Shown one piece after another: positions 52,077 through 61,231 of a stretch of 64,000 nt of DNA (its first letter is position 1; each line of letters opens with the position of its first letter). A program made the position numbers and the translations under genes. The DNA is from Sphingobacteriia bacterium (GTDB lineage: Bacteria; Pseudomonadota; Alphaproteobacteria; Rickettsiales; 33-17). The stretch spans positions 1 to 64,000 of the forward strand of contig JAFKLR010000006.1 of NCBI GenBank assembly GCA_017304685.1. Reading direction: 5' to 3'. The notes beneath the pieces are model-generated. The model was not told the origin of the DNA. It did not search any database and was given only the letters and a program-made list of their open reading frames with translations.

Positions 52077-53037
52077 CTTCTTCTTGAATATTCCTCAATT
52101 TATTTCTAAAACTATAGAAAAAGGCTTTTTCCTTTTTTGCAAAATGTTCTATCCCTTTGATAATTGAATAATACAAACCTTTTTGCCCAGGTAAAGGATA
52201 TAAAGGGTAAAATGAATTCTCAAAATTATCTTTCTCATTATTTAAAAAATGATAGTTTAATAACATTTTTTCACGTGTAATAAGCTTATCTATCAGATAT
52301 TTAGGACACTTTTCTTCTTTTAATGAAATTATATCATCTTCTATTTCCTCATCATCTGTAATAAAGAATATAAAACCTACCCCCTCTGAATTAAAAAGTA
52401 ATAAGCTTCCTTTACTATCAATTTGATAATATTCTACAATTTTTTCTCTTTCGATTAAATCATCTAAAATGTTTTTATAAGTTACATCAGTGAAAAAATG
52501 ATCTTCATTAGCTTCAAACGGTAAAGCTATGTTAAAATGGGATTTATGATAAAGATCTATTAATTGCTTTAACTTTGAAATGAAATCTATATCTTGCTTA
52601 CGTATATAATTATCTATTAGTTTTTCATTAAAAGCAGTATTTGCTATACTCTCATCCGCAACTCCACTTAGCAGAATCTTTTTTATATTCTTTCCCTTTA
52701 TCTTTTTCAAAACTTCCAAACCATTAATGTCCTTCATTTTATAATCAATTATTAAAACTGATATACTAGAAAATCTATCGGGATTTTCGATTTCTGTAGC
52801 TACTTCATTAATATCTAAATACCAAGTACCTTTTTCTTTATAGGTTGCAAGTATGTTCTTTGCATCCAAAAGTGATAAATGATTATGCTTTACAAGATAT
52901 TCTAAAGCTTGTATAGGGTCACTAAAAACTGTATAATAGTTTTTATCATCTGGCAAAGCGCTTAACAGAGCGTTTAAAAACTGCTCATCATCATCAACTA
53001 TTACAATATTTGTTGGTAGAGTTATCTGTGATAACAT
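52066..53037 (-). CDS. Response regulator with unassigned output domain
   Basis: The ATG at 53037 has TAAGGGA 8 bases upstream and is preferred over an ATG ten codons earlier. A receiver domain spans residues 5-165: NIVIVDDDEQFL, the phosphoacceptor Asp in SVLIIDYKMKDINGLEVLKK, a KKILLSGVAD segment and the conserved Lys in NYIRKQD. A 35-residue insert with DAKNILATYKEKGTWYLD lies inside the domain, unlike typical receivers. The last 150 residues (DVTYKNILDDLIEREKIVEYYQI and on) are not a known DNA-binding domain, so the output may be by protein contact. Confidence 0.85.
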   Translation of the reverse strand: MLSQITLPTNIVIVDDDEQFLNALLSALPDDKNYYTVFSDPIQALEYLVKHNHLSLLDAKNILATYKEKGTWYLDINEVATEIENPDRFSSISVLIIDYKMKDINGLEVLKKIKGKNIKKILLSGVADESIANTAFNEKLIDNYIRKQDIDFISKLKQLIDLYHKSHFNIALPFEANEDHFFTDVTYKNILDDLIEREKIVEYYQIDSKGSLLLFNSEGVGFIFFITDDEEIEDDIISLKEEKCPKYLIDKLITREKMLLNYHFLNNEKDNFENSFYPLYPLPGQKGLYYSIIKGIEHFAKKEKAFFYSFRNKLRNIQEEDES

Positions 53038-53067
53038 AATACTTTCCCTTAACTTAATATATTTCAT

Positions 53068-53781
53068 TTAAGATTCTTTAATGAAACGTATCTTAACATT
53101 TATTAGTTAATAATGCATTAATATTTGTTTAAATATTTTAAATTTATAATTTTTTCAATTTTTATCAAATACTTATTGAAATATTACTTATATTAAACTT
53201 TTAAAGACATAAAAGTCTCTAGGCTAATATTAACCCACTATTCAATAAGGAATAAAACCTACTATCAGATCTTTTATAATTGAAAGAGCTTTAATTATGT
53301 ACGGAATTTAAACATTCAGAGTGTTCAGAATTTGATCGCTTATTAACATGTAATATTAATATATATAAAAAATTAAATAATGCAGTAAAAACAATTACAT
53401 TCAAAATAAGGGTAATAACTCCATTAAACTTTCCGATAAAAAAAATTATTGTTTTAAAATCTCCAGGAAATACATAAGAAGTTGAACGATTAAAGAGTAC
53501 AAATAATGAACACTTATATACATGTAATTAATAAATAAAAATAATAATGTAAATAAACATTAATGGTTGTTAATTTAAGATTTTATTAATACGCAAGAAA
53601 GAAAGTTTAACAAAAGAGGTTAAAAAATTTATTGACATAGGATAAATACTACTCTAAATTAAGGTATATTAATGTTAAGTTAATGTAATTCAATGCAAAA
53701 ATACAGTGATTTACATTAAACTACGTTACAAAGTTAAAATATTAGTATTTGAAATTTTTTAATTGCAAATAGGTTTTTAAA
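53068..53781. other. 714-base intergenic region
   Basis: The longest gap in the window. No convincing ORF or RNA gene. It includes the promoter of the two-component pair at its left end, and a -35 TTGACA at about 53634 with a TAAATT 17 bp downstream, preceding a 9-bp inverted repeat and the ribbon-helix-helix gene at its right end. The centre is plain AT-rich sequence. Confidence 0.5.
53680..53719. promoter_or_regulatory. Inverted repeat before the RHH gene, operator candidate
   Basis: TTAATGTAA at 53680-53688 and TTACATTAA at 53711-53719 form a perfect 9-bp dyad with a 22-bp gap, between a likely promoter and the ribbon-helix-helix gene that starts at 53782. It suits self-repression by that protein. 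Confidence 0.5.
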
Positions 53782-53979
53782 ATGAGTAAAAGATCCAGAA
53801 GCCAGGAAAGTGTCACTGTTGACGAAGACATGAAAAGAGATTTAGAAGAAATAGCGCTCAAAACTGGTCTCACAAAGTCTTTTCTTATAAGATGTGCATT
53901 AAATAATTTCGTTAAAGATGCTAAAGATAGATTATATAATATGGGAGAAGATAAGAGATTTATCGCGTATAAGATATAA
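53782..53979 (+). CDS. Ribbon-helix-helix regulator (CopG-like)
   Basis: A 65-residue protein: a strand (ESVTVDEDMKRDLEEIA) then LTKSFLIRCALNNFVKD, the pattern of CopG/MetJ-type DNA-binding proteins. No toxin follows; it stands alone between an inverted-repeat operator and a good terminator. Its place 140 bases upstream of the replication gene suggests copy-number control, as CopG does in rolling-circle plasmids. No ideal ribosome-binding site (TAGG is 11 bases upstream). Confidence 0.75.
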   Translation: MSKRSRSQESVTVDEDMKRDLEEIALKTGLTKSFLIRCALNNFVKDAKDRLYNMGEDKRFIAYKI

Positions 53980-53983
53980 AAAA

Positions 53984-54012
53984 AGCCCTCTTGGCGGAGG
54001 GCTATTTTTTTT
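53984..54012 (+). terminator. Rho-independent terminator
   Basis: AGCCCTC at 53984-53990 pairs with GAGGGCT at 53997-54003, with loop TTGGCG and followed by eight T. It is the clearest intrinsic terminator in the window and lies four bases after the ribbon-helix-helix gene. Confidence 0.9.
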
Positions 54013-54119
54013 AAGATTTGAACACTTTTAGAAAAATGCTGAAATCGTTCCTAAACCTGATATTAGCATTCCTAAAAGGTCAAGTCAACACCTTAATATA
54101 AAAATTTTATGGGAATGTT

Positions 54120-55703
54120 ATGACTAGCAACATATGTCAGTACATTAACTTACGTTTTAATAACGTAACTGGTGATATTTTGACACTCGAAGAAAGGGAG
54201 ATCTTAAAAAAGATCAACTTTTATATTAATCATGCTAAAAAGTATAATAAAACTGAATGTTTTCATGATGGTAAGTATTGGGCTGAACTTTCAGCGAAAA
54301 AGTTCATAGAACAAACTAACCTTTTCAGTAGAACTACATTTTTCAAATATATAAAATCTCTTAGAGATAAGGGTATTATTGAATGTAAAAAGCTCAGAAG
54401 TAAAAGAGTAGATCAAACGAATTTCTTTGTTTTAGCTTATGAAAAACTAATGAAGTTAGGCGTTACAGTAGTAAATTATAACCCTGAAACTAAATCAAGT
54501 TATACTTTGAAAGCACAAGATATGGTTACAATTGAGGAGCGTCCCTCTTCCAATGAAATTAAAATTTCTAGAGATTATAGATATAGTCTACTAAAAGAAA
54601 TATCTTTAACTTTTAAAATAGAAATCAAAAGGCTTGAAAAATTAACTGCTAATAGGCCTAATGAAATCTTATCAAAAAATATTCAATATATTAAATATAG
54701 ATTAGCTAAAGGTAACATTATTAATCCTCGTGGATTCGTTGAAAAAGCTTTATCAGATAATTATCTATCTCAAGTGGATAAACTAGCTTTTGATTCGCAG
54801 AAGCAACTCAATGAAGTTATTCATGCTGTAGAAAATAATAATACTGATGATAAATCTACTAATGACAAAGTGTTTAAAATACTCAAAAATAAAGCGGAAG
54901 AGTTAAATGAAGATTTAGAATTGAACTTAAAAGGTTTAACAATAAAAAATAATAAGATTTATATCTTATTTTATAATCATTCAGAAAATATAAAGCCTTT
55001 ATATGAAAGCTTAAAAGGTAGGATATATGAGGAAACAAAATTAGAGGTCCAAATTTCTTTTGTAACCCCCTCTCCTCAAGAAATTTATAAATTATCAAAA
55101 TTCGTTCCTTATAAATTTAAGCTCGCTTCATTGAACCACTTAATTAATAAAGTAAATCATAACCTTGGTGATTTTGAAGAAATTTTGAGTAAAGTAAAAT
55201 GTGTACCCGTCAGCTTGAATGAGCACTACTATTTCGTAAATAATATAGATATCGCGAATGTGCTTCATAAATGCAATATCAAAAATATTATTTTAAACGA
55301 TTTTACTAAGGAAGATTTAAAATCATATTATAAAGATATTACTTTAGATATTTTTAACCAATTAGTAGCAGAGAATTGTTTCCTAAAAAATCAAAGAGCC
55401 TTCTTTAATCATTTAGAATTATTTTCAGATAGAATAATAGATATCCCTTATAACGATATACAAAGCTATATAAATAGCTTACTGAAAGTATTAGGCCTTG
55501 AAGCTAAAATAAATTCAATCTTATCTATTCATTTTGTGAAAGGTTTGGAAAATAATAGCTTCGTTCTAAATACTAACGATATCGAATTATTTACATATTT
55601 TAATAATCCTTTATTCAAACAAATAATTGCAAATATAGTATCCAAAGAATTCAATAGTGATACTAATATTGATGTTTATTACGCTGAAGTAAGCTATGTG
55701 TAA
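54120..55703 (+). CDS. Replication-initiator-like protein
   Basis: Residues 20-120 contain a winged-helix DNA-binding region (ILTLEEREILKKINFYINH, WAELSAKKFIEQTNLFSRTTFFKYIKSLRDKGII). Residues 240-335 and 445-527 look like two copies of a small alpha-beta domain resembling the DnaA N-terminal or C-terminal-Rep type (LFYNHSENIKPLYESLKGRIYEETK and YFNNPLFKQIIANIVSKEFNS share the plan). Rickettsiales plasmids encode DnaA-like replication proteins with such architecture. The call relies strongly on context: iterons downstream, then parA and parB-type genes. No ATPase motif is seen. A transcriptional regulator is the alternative. Confidence 0.65.
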   Translation: MTSNICQYINLRFNNVTGDILTLEEREILKKINFYINHAKKYNKTECFHDGKYWAELSAKKFIEQTNLFSRTTFFKYIKSLRDKGIIECKKLRSKRVDQTNFFVLAYEKLMKLGVTVVNYNPETKSSYTLKAQDMVTIEERPSSNEIKISRDYRYSLLKEISLTFKIEIKRLEKLTANRPNEILSKNIQYIKYRLAKGNIINPRGFVEKALSDNYLSQVDKLAFDSQKQLNEVIHAVENNNTDDKSTNDKVFKILKNKAEELNEDLELNLKGLTIKNNKIYILFYNHSENIKPLYESLKGRIYEETKLEVQISFVTPSPQEIYKLSKFVPYKFKLASLNHLINKVNHNLGDFEEILSKVKCVPVSLNEHYYFVNNIDIANVLHKCNIKNIILNDFTKEDLKSYYKDITLDIFNQLVAENCFLKNQRAFFNHLELFSDRIIDIPYNDIQSYINSLLKVLGLEAKINSILSIHFVKGLENNSFVLNTNDIELFTYFNNPLFKQIIANIVSKEFNSDTNIDVYYAEVSYV

Positions 55704-56168
55704 TATATGCATATTATAAGTGATTATTATATAAGAGATATGTAGTACTTATAACGTGCATATATTCTGCCTATATGTAAAATAAGTGATAGATATACAA
55801 TGCTTATATATTATATAAGCTTAACTATATAAACTTGAATTGTGTCATTTATATTTTTTATTTAAATAATATATATAATAATATTTTTATTACCTACGCC
55901 CCTACTCTTTTTTTCTTTTAAAGCTCTCAGATATAAGGTTTGGTAGATAAGCATATATTATTAGAAATAAACTATTTTATTATTATGTTTATTTAATAGT
56001 TATATATATTATTAACAACTTATAATTATAACTTATATTGTATATAAGCATAACATAAGCAACAGATAATTATTGCATATCTAAAGCATATATGATACTT
56101 ATATAGTTAATAAGTATCTCATATTTAGTGCTTATCTAGTGTTATATACTAATAAAGAAAGGAGTTTT
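55704..56168. repeat. oriV: Iteron-like region, candidate origin of replication
   Basis: Repeated ATAAG(T/C)-type elements in both orientations: ATAAGTGAT at 55716-55724 and 55782-55790, ATAAGCAT at 55947-55954 and 56044-56051, ATAAGCA at 56055-56061, a perfect dyad GCTTATAT...ATATAAGC at 55802-55820, and GATACTTAT...ATAAGTATC at 56094-56118. The block is nearly all A/T outside the repeats and lies between the replication-type gene and parA. It is the likely replication origin and may also serve for partition; the same core recurs after the par genes. Confidence 0.6.
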
Positions 56169-56837
56169 ATGATTATTACAGTTGGTGGTGTTAAAGGTGG
56201 AGCTGGCAAAAGTACAATTGCAACTAATTTAGCTATTATTGCTTCTCAAGATCCTAAAAAGGAAGTTTTGTTAATTGATGCTGATGACCAAGAATCATCC
56301 TATAATTTTACAGCTTTAAGAAATGAACTTTTGCCAGAGAAAGGAGCAGGTTATAGTGTAGCTAAACTCACTGGTTTAAATGTTAGAAATGAAGTTTTAA
56401 ACCTAAAGAAAAAATTTAATACTATTATAATTGATACTGGTGGAAGAGATACTTCAAGCCAGAGAGCAGCTATAACCGTTTCAGATATTTTATTAGTACC
56501 TTATGTACCAAAAACATTTGATGTATGGACAGTAGACGATGTAGATAAAATATTAAATGAAATGCTTCCTTCTAATCCAACCCTTCGCTGTTGTGCTTTT
56601 CTTAATCGTGCAGATACTAAAGGACAAGATAATGAGGCTGCAATTGCTGCGATAAAAAATTCGCCTCACTTACTTCTTCTTGATTCAATCGTTATACATC
56701 GAAAAGCCTTCGGCAATGCTGTTGCTCAAGGTAAATCAGTTATAGAACTTAGACCTAAGGATAGAAAAGCTATTAGCGAAATTAAAGAATTATATACTGA
56801 AGTTTTTGAAAATATATTGATAGGAGAGGAAGCATGA
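56169..56837 (+). CDS. parA: ParA-family partition ATPase
   Basis: The ATG at 56169 (MIITVGGVKGGAGKSTIA) with AAAGGAG 7 bases upstream is preferred over an ATG ten codons earlier. The deviant Walker A KGGAGKST, Walker A' DADDQESS and the Walker B-like TIIIDTGGRD are all present, typical of small plasmid ParA proteins (222 residues, no N-terminal HTH). It moves plasmid copies apart together with the DNA-binding protein encoded next. The stop overlaps the following ATG (ATGA). Confidence 0.9.
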   Translation: MIITVGGVKGGAGKSTIATNLAIIASQDPKKEVLLIDADDQESSYNFTALRNELLPEKGAGYSVAKLTGLNVRNEVLNLKKKFNTIIIDTGGRDTSSQRAAITVSDILLVPYVPKTFDVWTVDDVDKILNEMLPSNPTLRCCAFLNRADTKGQDNEAAIAAIKNSPHLLLLDSIVIHRKAFGNAVAQGKSVIELRPKDRKAISEIKELYTEVFENILIGEEA

Positions 56838-57109
56838 AATCTATACCCCAAAAACCTACTAGCTCTAAATTAAATAATTTAGTTAGTGAAGATAAAATCC
56901 AAACTCTTATAAACCAAGGAGGTAGTGTAGCCTCAGAGAAAGCCCAAAAACCTTTAAAGAAGAAAAATAATAAAGTTCTTCTTACTGTAGATTGGGAATT
57001 ATTAAATAGAGTGGATGAATGTGTCTCTAAGAGAGTTATTAATAAAGCGAGGACTAATTACATATTAGAAGCAATTGTAGAAAAGCTAGAAAGAGAAGCT
57101 CAAAAATAA
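56834..57109 (+). CDS. ParB-like RHH centromere-binding protein
   Basis: A 91-residue protein: a disordered N-terminus with an amphipathic stretch (DKIQTLINQGG), which in ParG-like proteins stimulates ParA, and a C-terminal ribbon-helix-helix domain (KVLLTVDWELLNRVDECV, ARTNYILEAIVEKLE). Coupled to parA by ATGA. It should bind the repeats flanking the par genes and regulate their transcription. Confidence 0.75.
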   Translation: MKSIPQKPTSSKLNNLVSEDKIQTLINQGGSVASEKAQKPLKKKNNKVLLTVDWELLNRVDECVSKRVINKARTNYILEAIVEKLEREAQK

Positions 57110-57176
57110 ATTTATATAAGTAATATATTTTATATATGTATTACTTATATTTTTATTATATATAATTATAATATTA

Positions 57177-57246
57177 TATAAGTGATGCTTATACTAAATA
57201 TAAATTAAAAATAAGCATCACTTATATCCTTTATAAGTGATGTATA
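57177..57246. repeat. Palindromic repeats after the par genes, parS candidate
   Basis: TATAAGTGATGCTTAT at 57177-57192 is itself a near-palindrome (ATAAG, 5-base spacer, CTTAT) and recurs as its perfect complement ATAAGCATCACTTATA at 57211-57226, with a third, degenerate copy at 57232-57246 (TATAAGTGATGTATA). The core matches elements upstream of parA. Binding sites for the ParB-like protein or the replication protein. Confidence 0.65.
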
Positions 57247-57264
57247 ATCATAAATTATAATATT

Positions 57265-59817
57265 TTACGATAATTTATTTGTAATGCTTTTTATTTTATT
57301 TGGTGACATATCGCTAATATTTCTAAAAATCTGATTCATTGCATATCTTTTAAGGTAGTTATAAGAATATTGACTATCATCTAGTTTCTCTAAATCAGAA
57401 TATGATTTTAAATTATCTTCTTTATAAGTTTGCGATCCTAACGGTAAGATAAAAGTGGTTATTCTATCTCTCTTTTCATTTGAAGAAGAGGGAACACCTA
57501 GAGTATTAAGATTTTCTAGCTCTTTTTCATAAGCCTCCTTATTATAATTTAAGCTAGCATAATTAATATAGTTTTCCTTCATTAAAAGATTTAAAACCTT
57601 TAGGATACATTTAACTGAAAAAGAACGTACATTAGTAAAAAAGAAATCAGAAGTTTTACTAGTAGATGTTTTCAGTTCATGTGCAAAGTTAAGAGCAAAA
57701 TCTTCCTCTTTTAAAAGGGTAGTAAATATTTTATTCCTTGGATCATCTCTTTTTTGTAATTCTAATTTAATAAGTGAATTGGAAAATAGAGGTAAAATTT
57801 TACTTATAGACTCGAGTATACCTTCTTTTATTGAAAGTAAAAACACTTGAAAATCAAATTCGTTGAAGTGTTTCTTAATGATAGAATCCCTTATAATAAG
57901 ACTTTCCATAAAAGCTTTTTTTAAATCTTTTAAAGAAACTATTGTCCCAGCTATAGCCTTTTTGCCTGTAATGTTAATATTATGTGGAACAATCAAATAA
58001 TTACGAGAAGGTGAGGGAGTATCAATACTTACACCCTCGAATTCTAAGAAAAGTTCATTTCGTATATTACACTCTAAAACATTATTAAAAAAACAAATAC
58101 TCGATAAAAGTTGTTTTACATTTCTAAAATTGATTATACATATATCGTACAACTCTAACTCACTATTATACTTAATTTGTATAATTTCTTGATCTATTAA
58201 TTGATTAAGATAAATGAGATTTTTCTTTATTTCCTCTTTTGTTACACGAATTAATTTTAAAGAGGTATTACTTTGCTCTAATTTAAGAAGCTTTAAAATT
58301 GTACCTTTAGTCATTAAAACTAAGTTTTCTAATTTTTGTAATTCACTCCTTTTTTCTATAGCATTTTCATAAGTAATATTACCTACTACTTCTATTATTT
58401 TTCCTATCAATTTATTTGTTGAACAGCTTTCTTCCTCTTCGATTTCTAAATCTAAATTAATTTGAAAGTTTCCTTTTTCTATATGATTGAAGTTATTATT
58501 TAATATATCTTTTACTTGATAAAGGTTAGTAAGTTTTTGAATCAAGTGCTGAAGATTATTGATGTTTATAGTAAATTGAACTTTAAATGAGGGTAGTAAA
58601 AATTTTTCTTCAATAATACAGAGGTTGCTTATTGAATTAACAAATTTATTCAATGTAATACTAGATTTTTTTGGCACTATTAAACAAATTTCGTTTTCAC
58701 TAAGTTTTGCAAATTCAGCGTTAAAATTCCTTCTTAAAAATTTACTCAGCTTTATTTCGTTTGACCAATTTGGATCCGTTAGAATTGCTAAATTTATACC
58801 TTCATTTATTAATGTGCGTACTTGTTTAAAGTTTCCATGAAAGAATTCAGTAGTCGGTTTAACAGCTTTTGTAGCCAAAAAACCAATGCCAAGCTTTGCG
58901 GGTATAACTTTATCCATAATCAATATATACGTGAAATTTGGTACAGCTAACGTAGTTAAACCCACAGCCGTTAGAGTGGAAGTACCTATTAAAAATGATT
59001 TATAGTTTTCTATAGTATCTTGAAATTGTATTAATGATTTTGCATCTTTCATTCTAACTAAGTTACAACCATTTTGCACCTTAGGTATAAGAACATGATT
59101 TTCAAATTTATTATATCTATGAATAATTTCATCTATAATAATCGGACTAAATAAATCCTTATATTCTGGATATAATGAAATAAACGATTCGACTTGGTTA
59201 AGCCTTAAGGGTAAGGTTAAACTTATTTCGGAACTATGTGTAATAGTATCAGCATCTACATAATTTTCTAAATGATTCGAATATGCACCTAATTTCTTTA
59301 AAAAAGGCAGATATTTAGTTATTTTACCGAAATTATTATACTTTTTCGATGAATTATCCTTATCTATCCAGGTAAGAAGGGGTGGGAGCATGTCTTCAAA
59401 TTCAATATATTTAAAAACTTTTTTTAGAACTTCTTTCGATTTTTCTAAGAATTCTTCATTTGTTTTTTGCTCATGAGAATAAAGTTTTTCACGTAAAAAT
59501 AAGGTTTTTTTATAATGAAGTTCTATATTATTTATATAATAGTTAACTAAATTATCTTTTAATTCCCTTTCGTATTGATCGATATTTGTAAAATTTTCTG
59601 GCAAATAGTTTTCAATTTCATTTGAAAGCTCAAAAGTTTCTTCAGTTATTTGTTTAAAAAAGTGGTTTAAAGCTAATAGATCAAATATTTTAATTGATCT
59701 GGCATTGTCTTCATTTAAACAATATGAATATTCTAATTTTACTTCATCAATTATTTCTATATCTATTGCATTTTCAAGCATGTAAAGTTCAAAAGACTTT
59801 ATTTTTATTTCTTTCAT
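57265..59817 (-). CDS. Large hypothetical protein with one membrane segment
   Basis: An 850-residue protein I do not recognise. It is mostly helical and acidic, with a single hydrophobic stretch at residues 275-300 (LIGTSTLTAVGLTTLAVPNF). Short leucine-rich helices occur throughout (about 395-450 and 490-540) and a KGTILKLLKLEQSN-type region near 520. No ATP, nuclease or repeat motif is visible. Its ATG overlaps the stop of the pentapeptide-repeat gene by 4 bases (ATGA), so the two form an operon and probably a complex. Its position beside the partition genes of a mobile element suggests maintenance, defence or anti-competitor function. Confidence 0.7.
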   Translation of the reverse strand: MKEIKIKSFELYMLENAIDIEIIDEVKLEYSYCLNEDNARSIKIFDLLALNHFFKQITEETFELSNEIENYLPENFTNIDQYERELKDNLVNYYINNIELHYKKTLFLREKLYSHEQKTNEEFLEKSKEVLKKVFKYIEFEDMLPPLLTWIDKDNSSKKYNNFGKITKYLPFLKKLGAYSNHLENYVDADTITHSSEISLTLPLRLNQVESFISLYPEYKDLFSPIIIDEIIHRYNKFENHVLIPKVQNGCNLVRMKDAKSLIQFQDTIENYKSFLIGTSTLTAVGLTTLAVPNFTYILIMDKVIPAKLGIGFLATKAVKPTTEFFHGNFKQVRTLINEGINLAILTDPNWSNEIKLSKFLRRNFNAEFAKLSENEICLIVPKKSSITLNKFVNSISNLCIIEEKFLLPSFKVQFTININNLQHLIQKLTNLYQVKDILNNNFNHIEKGNFQINLDLEIEEEESCSTNKLIGKIIEVVGNITYENAIEKRSELQKLENLVLMTKGTILKLLKLEQSNTSLKLIRVTKEEIKKNLIYLNQLIDQEIIQIKYNSELELYDICIINFRNVKQLLSSICFFNNVLECNIRNELFLEFEGVSIDTPSPSRNYLIVPHNINITGKKAIAGTIVSLKDLKKAFMESLIIRDSIIKKHFNEFDFQVFLLSIKEGILESISKILPLFSNSLIKLELQKRDDPRNKIFTTLLKEEDFALNFAHELKTSTSKTSDFFFTNVRSFSVKCILKVLNLLMKENYINYASLNYNKEAYEKELENLNTLGVPSSSNEKRDRITTFILPLGSQTYKEDNLKSYSDLEKLDDSQYSYNYLKRYAMNQIFRNISDMSPNKIKSITNKLS

Positions 59818-60923
59818 ACGATTCTCTCTATTTTATTTTTAATTATACTTTTATCTTTTTCTTCTTTATCGATAGAAGGCCTGTGTTTCGTTTCTTTATT
59901 ATCAAAAGAAAATAATGGCTTAAGCTTTGTGGTAGGTGGGGGGTTAGGGACATTAATTACTTTCTTCCCAAATACTTTTTCTTTTACATCTTGATATTCT
60001 TTAGTAAGTAAATTTATGGAATTACTTATTTTATCTATAAAAAGTGTGGTTATATCAGATGCTAATTTTACAGATATTAAGCTAATGAGTCCTATTATTG
60101 CTGCTTTATAAATGCTGAAATAAGTTAAGGATAAAATAAAAAACGATAAGCTTATTGCCGTTAAAGTAAGAAGGGAAGGAGGGGAGGAGTTTGTTTTATT
60201 ACTATCACTATTTATTTGTTGTGATGAAGAGATATTGGATTTTGGTTCTGTGTTTATATTATTTTCAAGTTTATATTGTTTAGGGATCACTAATTCAAGA
60301 TCATACTCATTTTTGATTTGAAGAAGAAAAACTTCTAATAATTCTAAGAAAAATGATTCTTCTTGGTAGGATTTATCGTAATCAAAATTATATAGAGGAC
60401 TTAATCTCTGTAAATCTTTTGATCTTTTACTAATAATTGTTTTTGTAAAAGATTCAGGGGATACCTCCCTAAAGTCGCAATTTATGAATATCGCTCCTCT
60501 GAAATCGGTATTACGGAAGGAGCAATTTTTTCCAAACTTTACATTTACAAAAATAGTGTTTTGAAATTGGCAGTAATCAAAATTGCTATTTGAAAATACT
60601 GTATCAAATATTAATATATTTGATAAATTAGAGGCTAAAAAGTCGCCACAGTATGATTTATTATAATCTAGACCTTCAAAATCATATTCATTATGTCCAT
60701 GAAAACAAACAAAAAATGGATAATTATCTATTTCAATTCGTGCATCTTGAATATAGATTTTTCTATAAAAATAATATTCTCTTAAACTTTTATGATTTTT
60801 CCATGTTTGTAAGTCAATTTCTTTTAAAAAAGAATTTTTTACTTGTTTGGTTATAGGATCAATGTCCTTATTTATTATAAGGTCAACATCGGTATGATAG
60901 ATATTATATTGTACTCTAGACAT
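59814..60923 (-). CDS. Pentapeptide-repeat membrane protein
   Basis: Residues 90-155 form a pentapeptide-repeat block (FLASNLSNILIFDTVFSNSN, FDYCQFQNTIFVNVKF and CSFRNTDFRGAIF), a right-handed beta-helix that in Qnr/MfpA mimics DNA. Residues 251-290 are one or two membrane spans (LLTLTAISLSFFILSLTY, IGLISLISVKLA). A Pro/Lys-rich tail ends in a basic segment. The N-terminal 85 residues are unassigned. It is first gene of the two-gene operon with the 850-residue protein. A role at the membrane is likely; function unknown. Confidence 0.8.
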   Translation of the reverse strand: MSRVQYNIYHTDVDLIINKDIDPITKQVKNSFLKEIDLQTWKNHKSLREYYFYRKIYIQDARIEIDNYPFFVCFHGHNEYDFEGLDYNKSYCGDFLASNLSNILIFDTVFSNSNFDYCQFQNTIFVNVKFGKNCSFRNTDFRGAIFINCDFREVSPESFTKTIISKRSKDLQRLSPLYNFDYDKSYQEESFFLELLEVFLLQIKNEYDLELVIPKQYKLENNINTEPKSNISSSQQINSDSNKTNSSPPSLLTLTAISLSFFILSLTYFSIYKAAIIGLISLISVKLASDITTLFIDKISNSINLLTKEYQDVKEKVFGKKVINVPNPPPTTKLKPLFSFDNKETKHRPSIDKEEKDKSIIKNKIERIV

Positions 60924-61231
60924 ATTTGCTCCCGAAATTTTAATTTATTTCGAGAGATTAACCAAGAAGAGAGAGTTAATATTATTATTACACTATTAAA
61001 TATTCGTCAACTATTAATAATATAATAACGTTACTTTTATAGTGTAAATTTTTTAAGCTATTGATTTTATTTAATAAATATTTTTTAAGGGCTTAATTTT
61101 ATAAAATTTAATTGCAAAATAGGTAAAAGTTTGAGATATTAACACTGTATATACGAATTAATAAAAGTTTAACATAATCTTGAAATATATTAAAGGGTGA
61201 ATTAGTTCCTCATCTTAAGGTTGTATTACAA
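60924..61231. other. Divergent intergenic region, no gene seen
   Basis: About 310 bases of AT-rich DNA separating the pentapeptide operon from the methyltransferase. It presumably carries promoters in both directions, but no boxes, dyads or RNA could be identified with confidence. Confidence 0.4.

Noticed and set aside
53068..53620. Small genes in the 714-base gap
   Set aside because: Frames starting at the available ATGs are only a few codons long; nothing coding was found on either strand.
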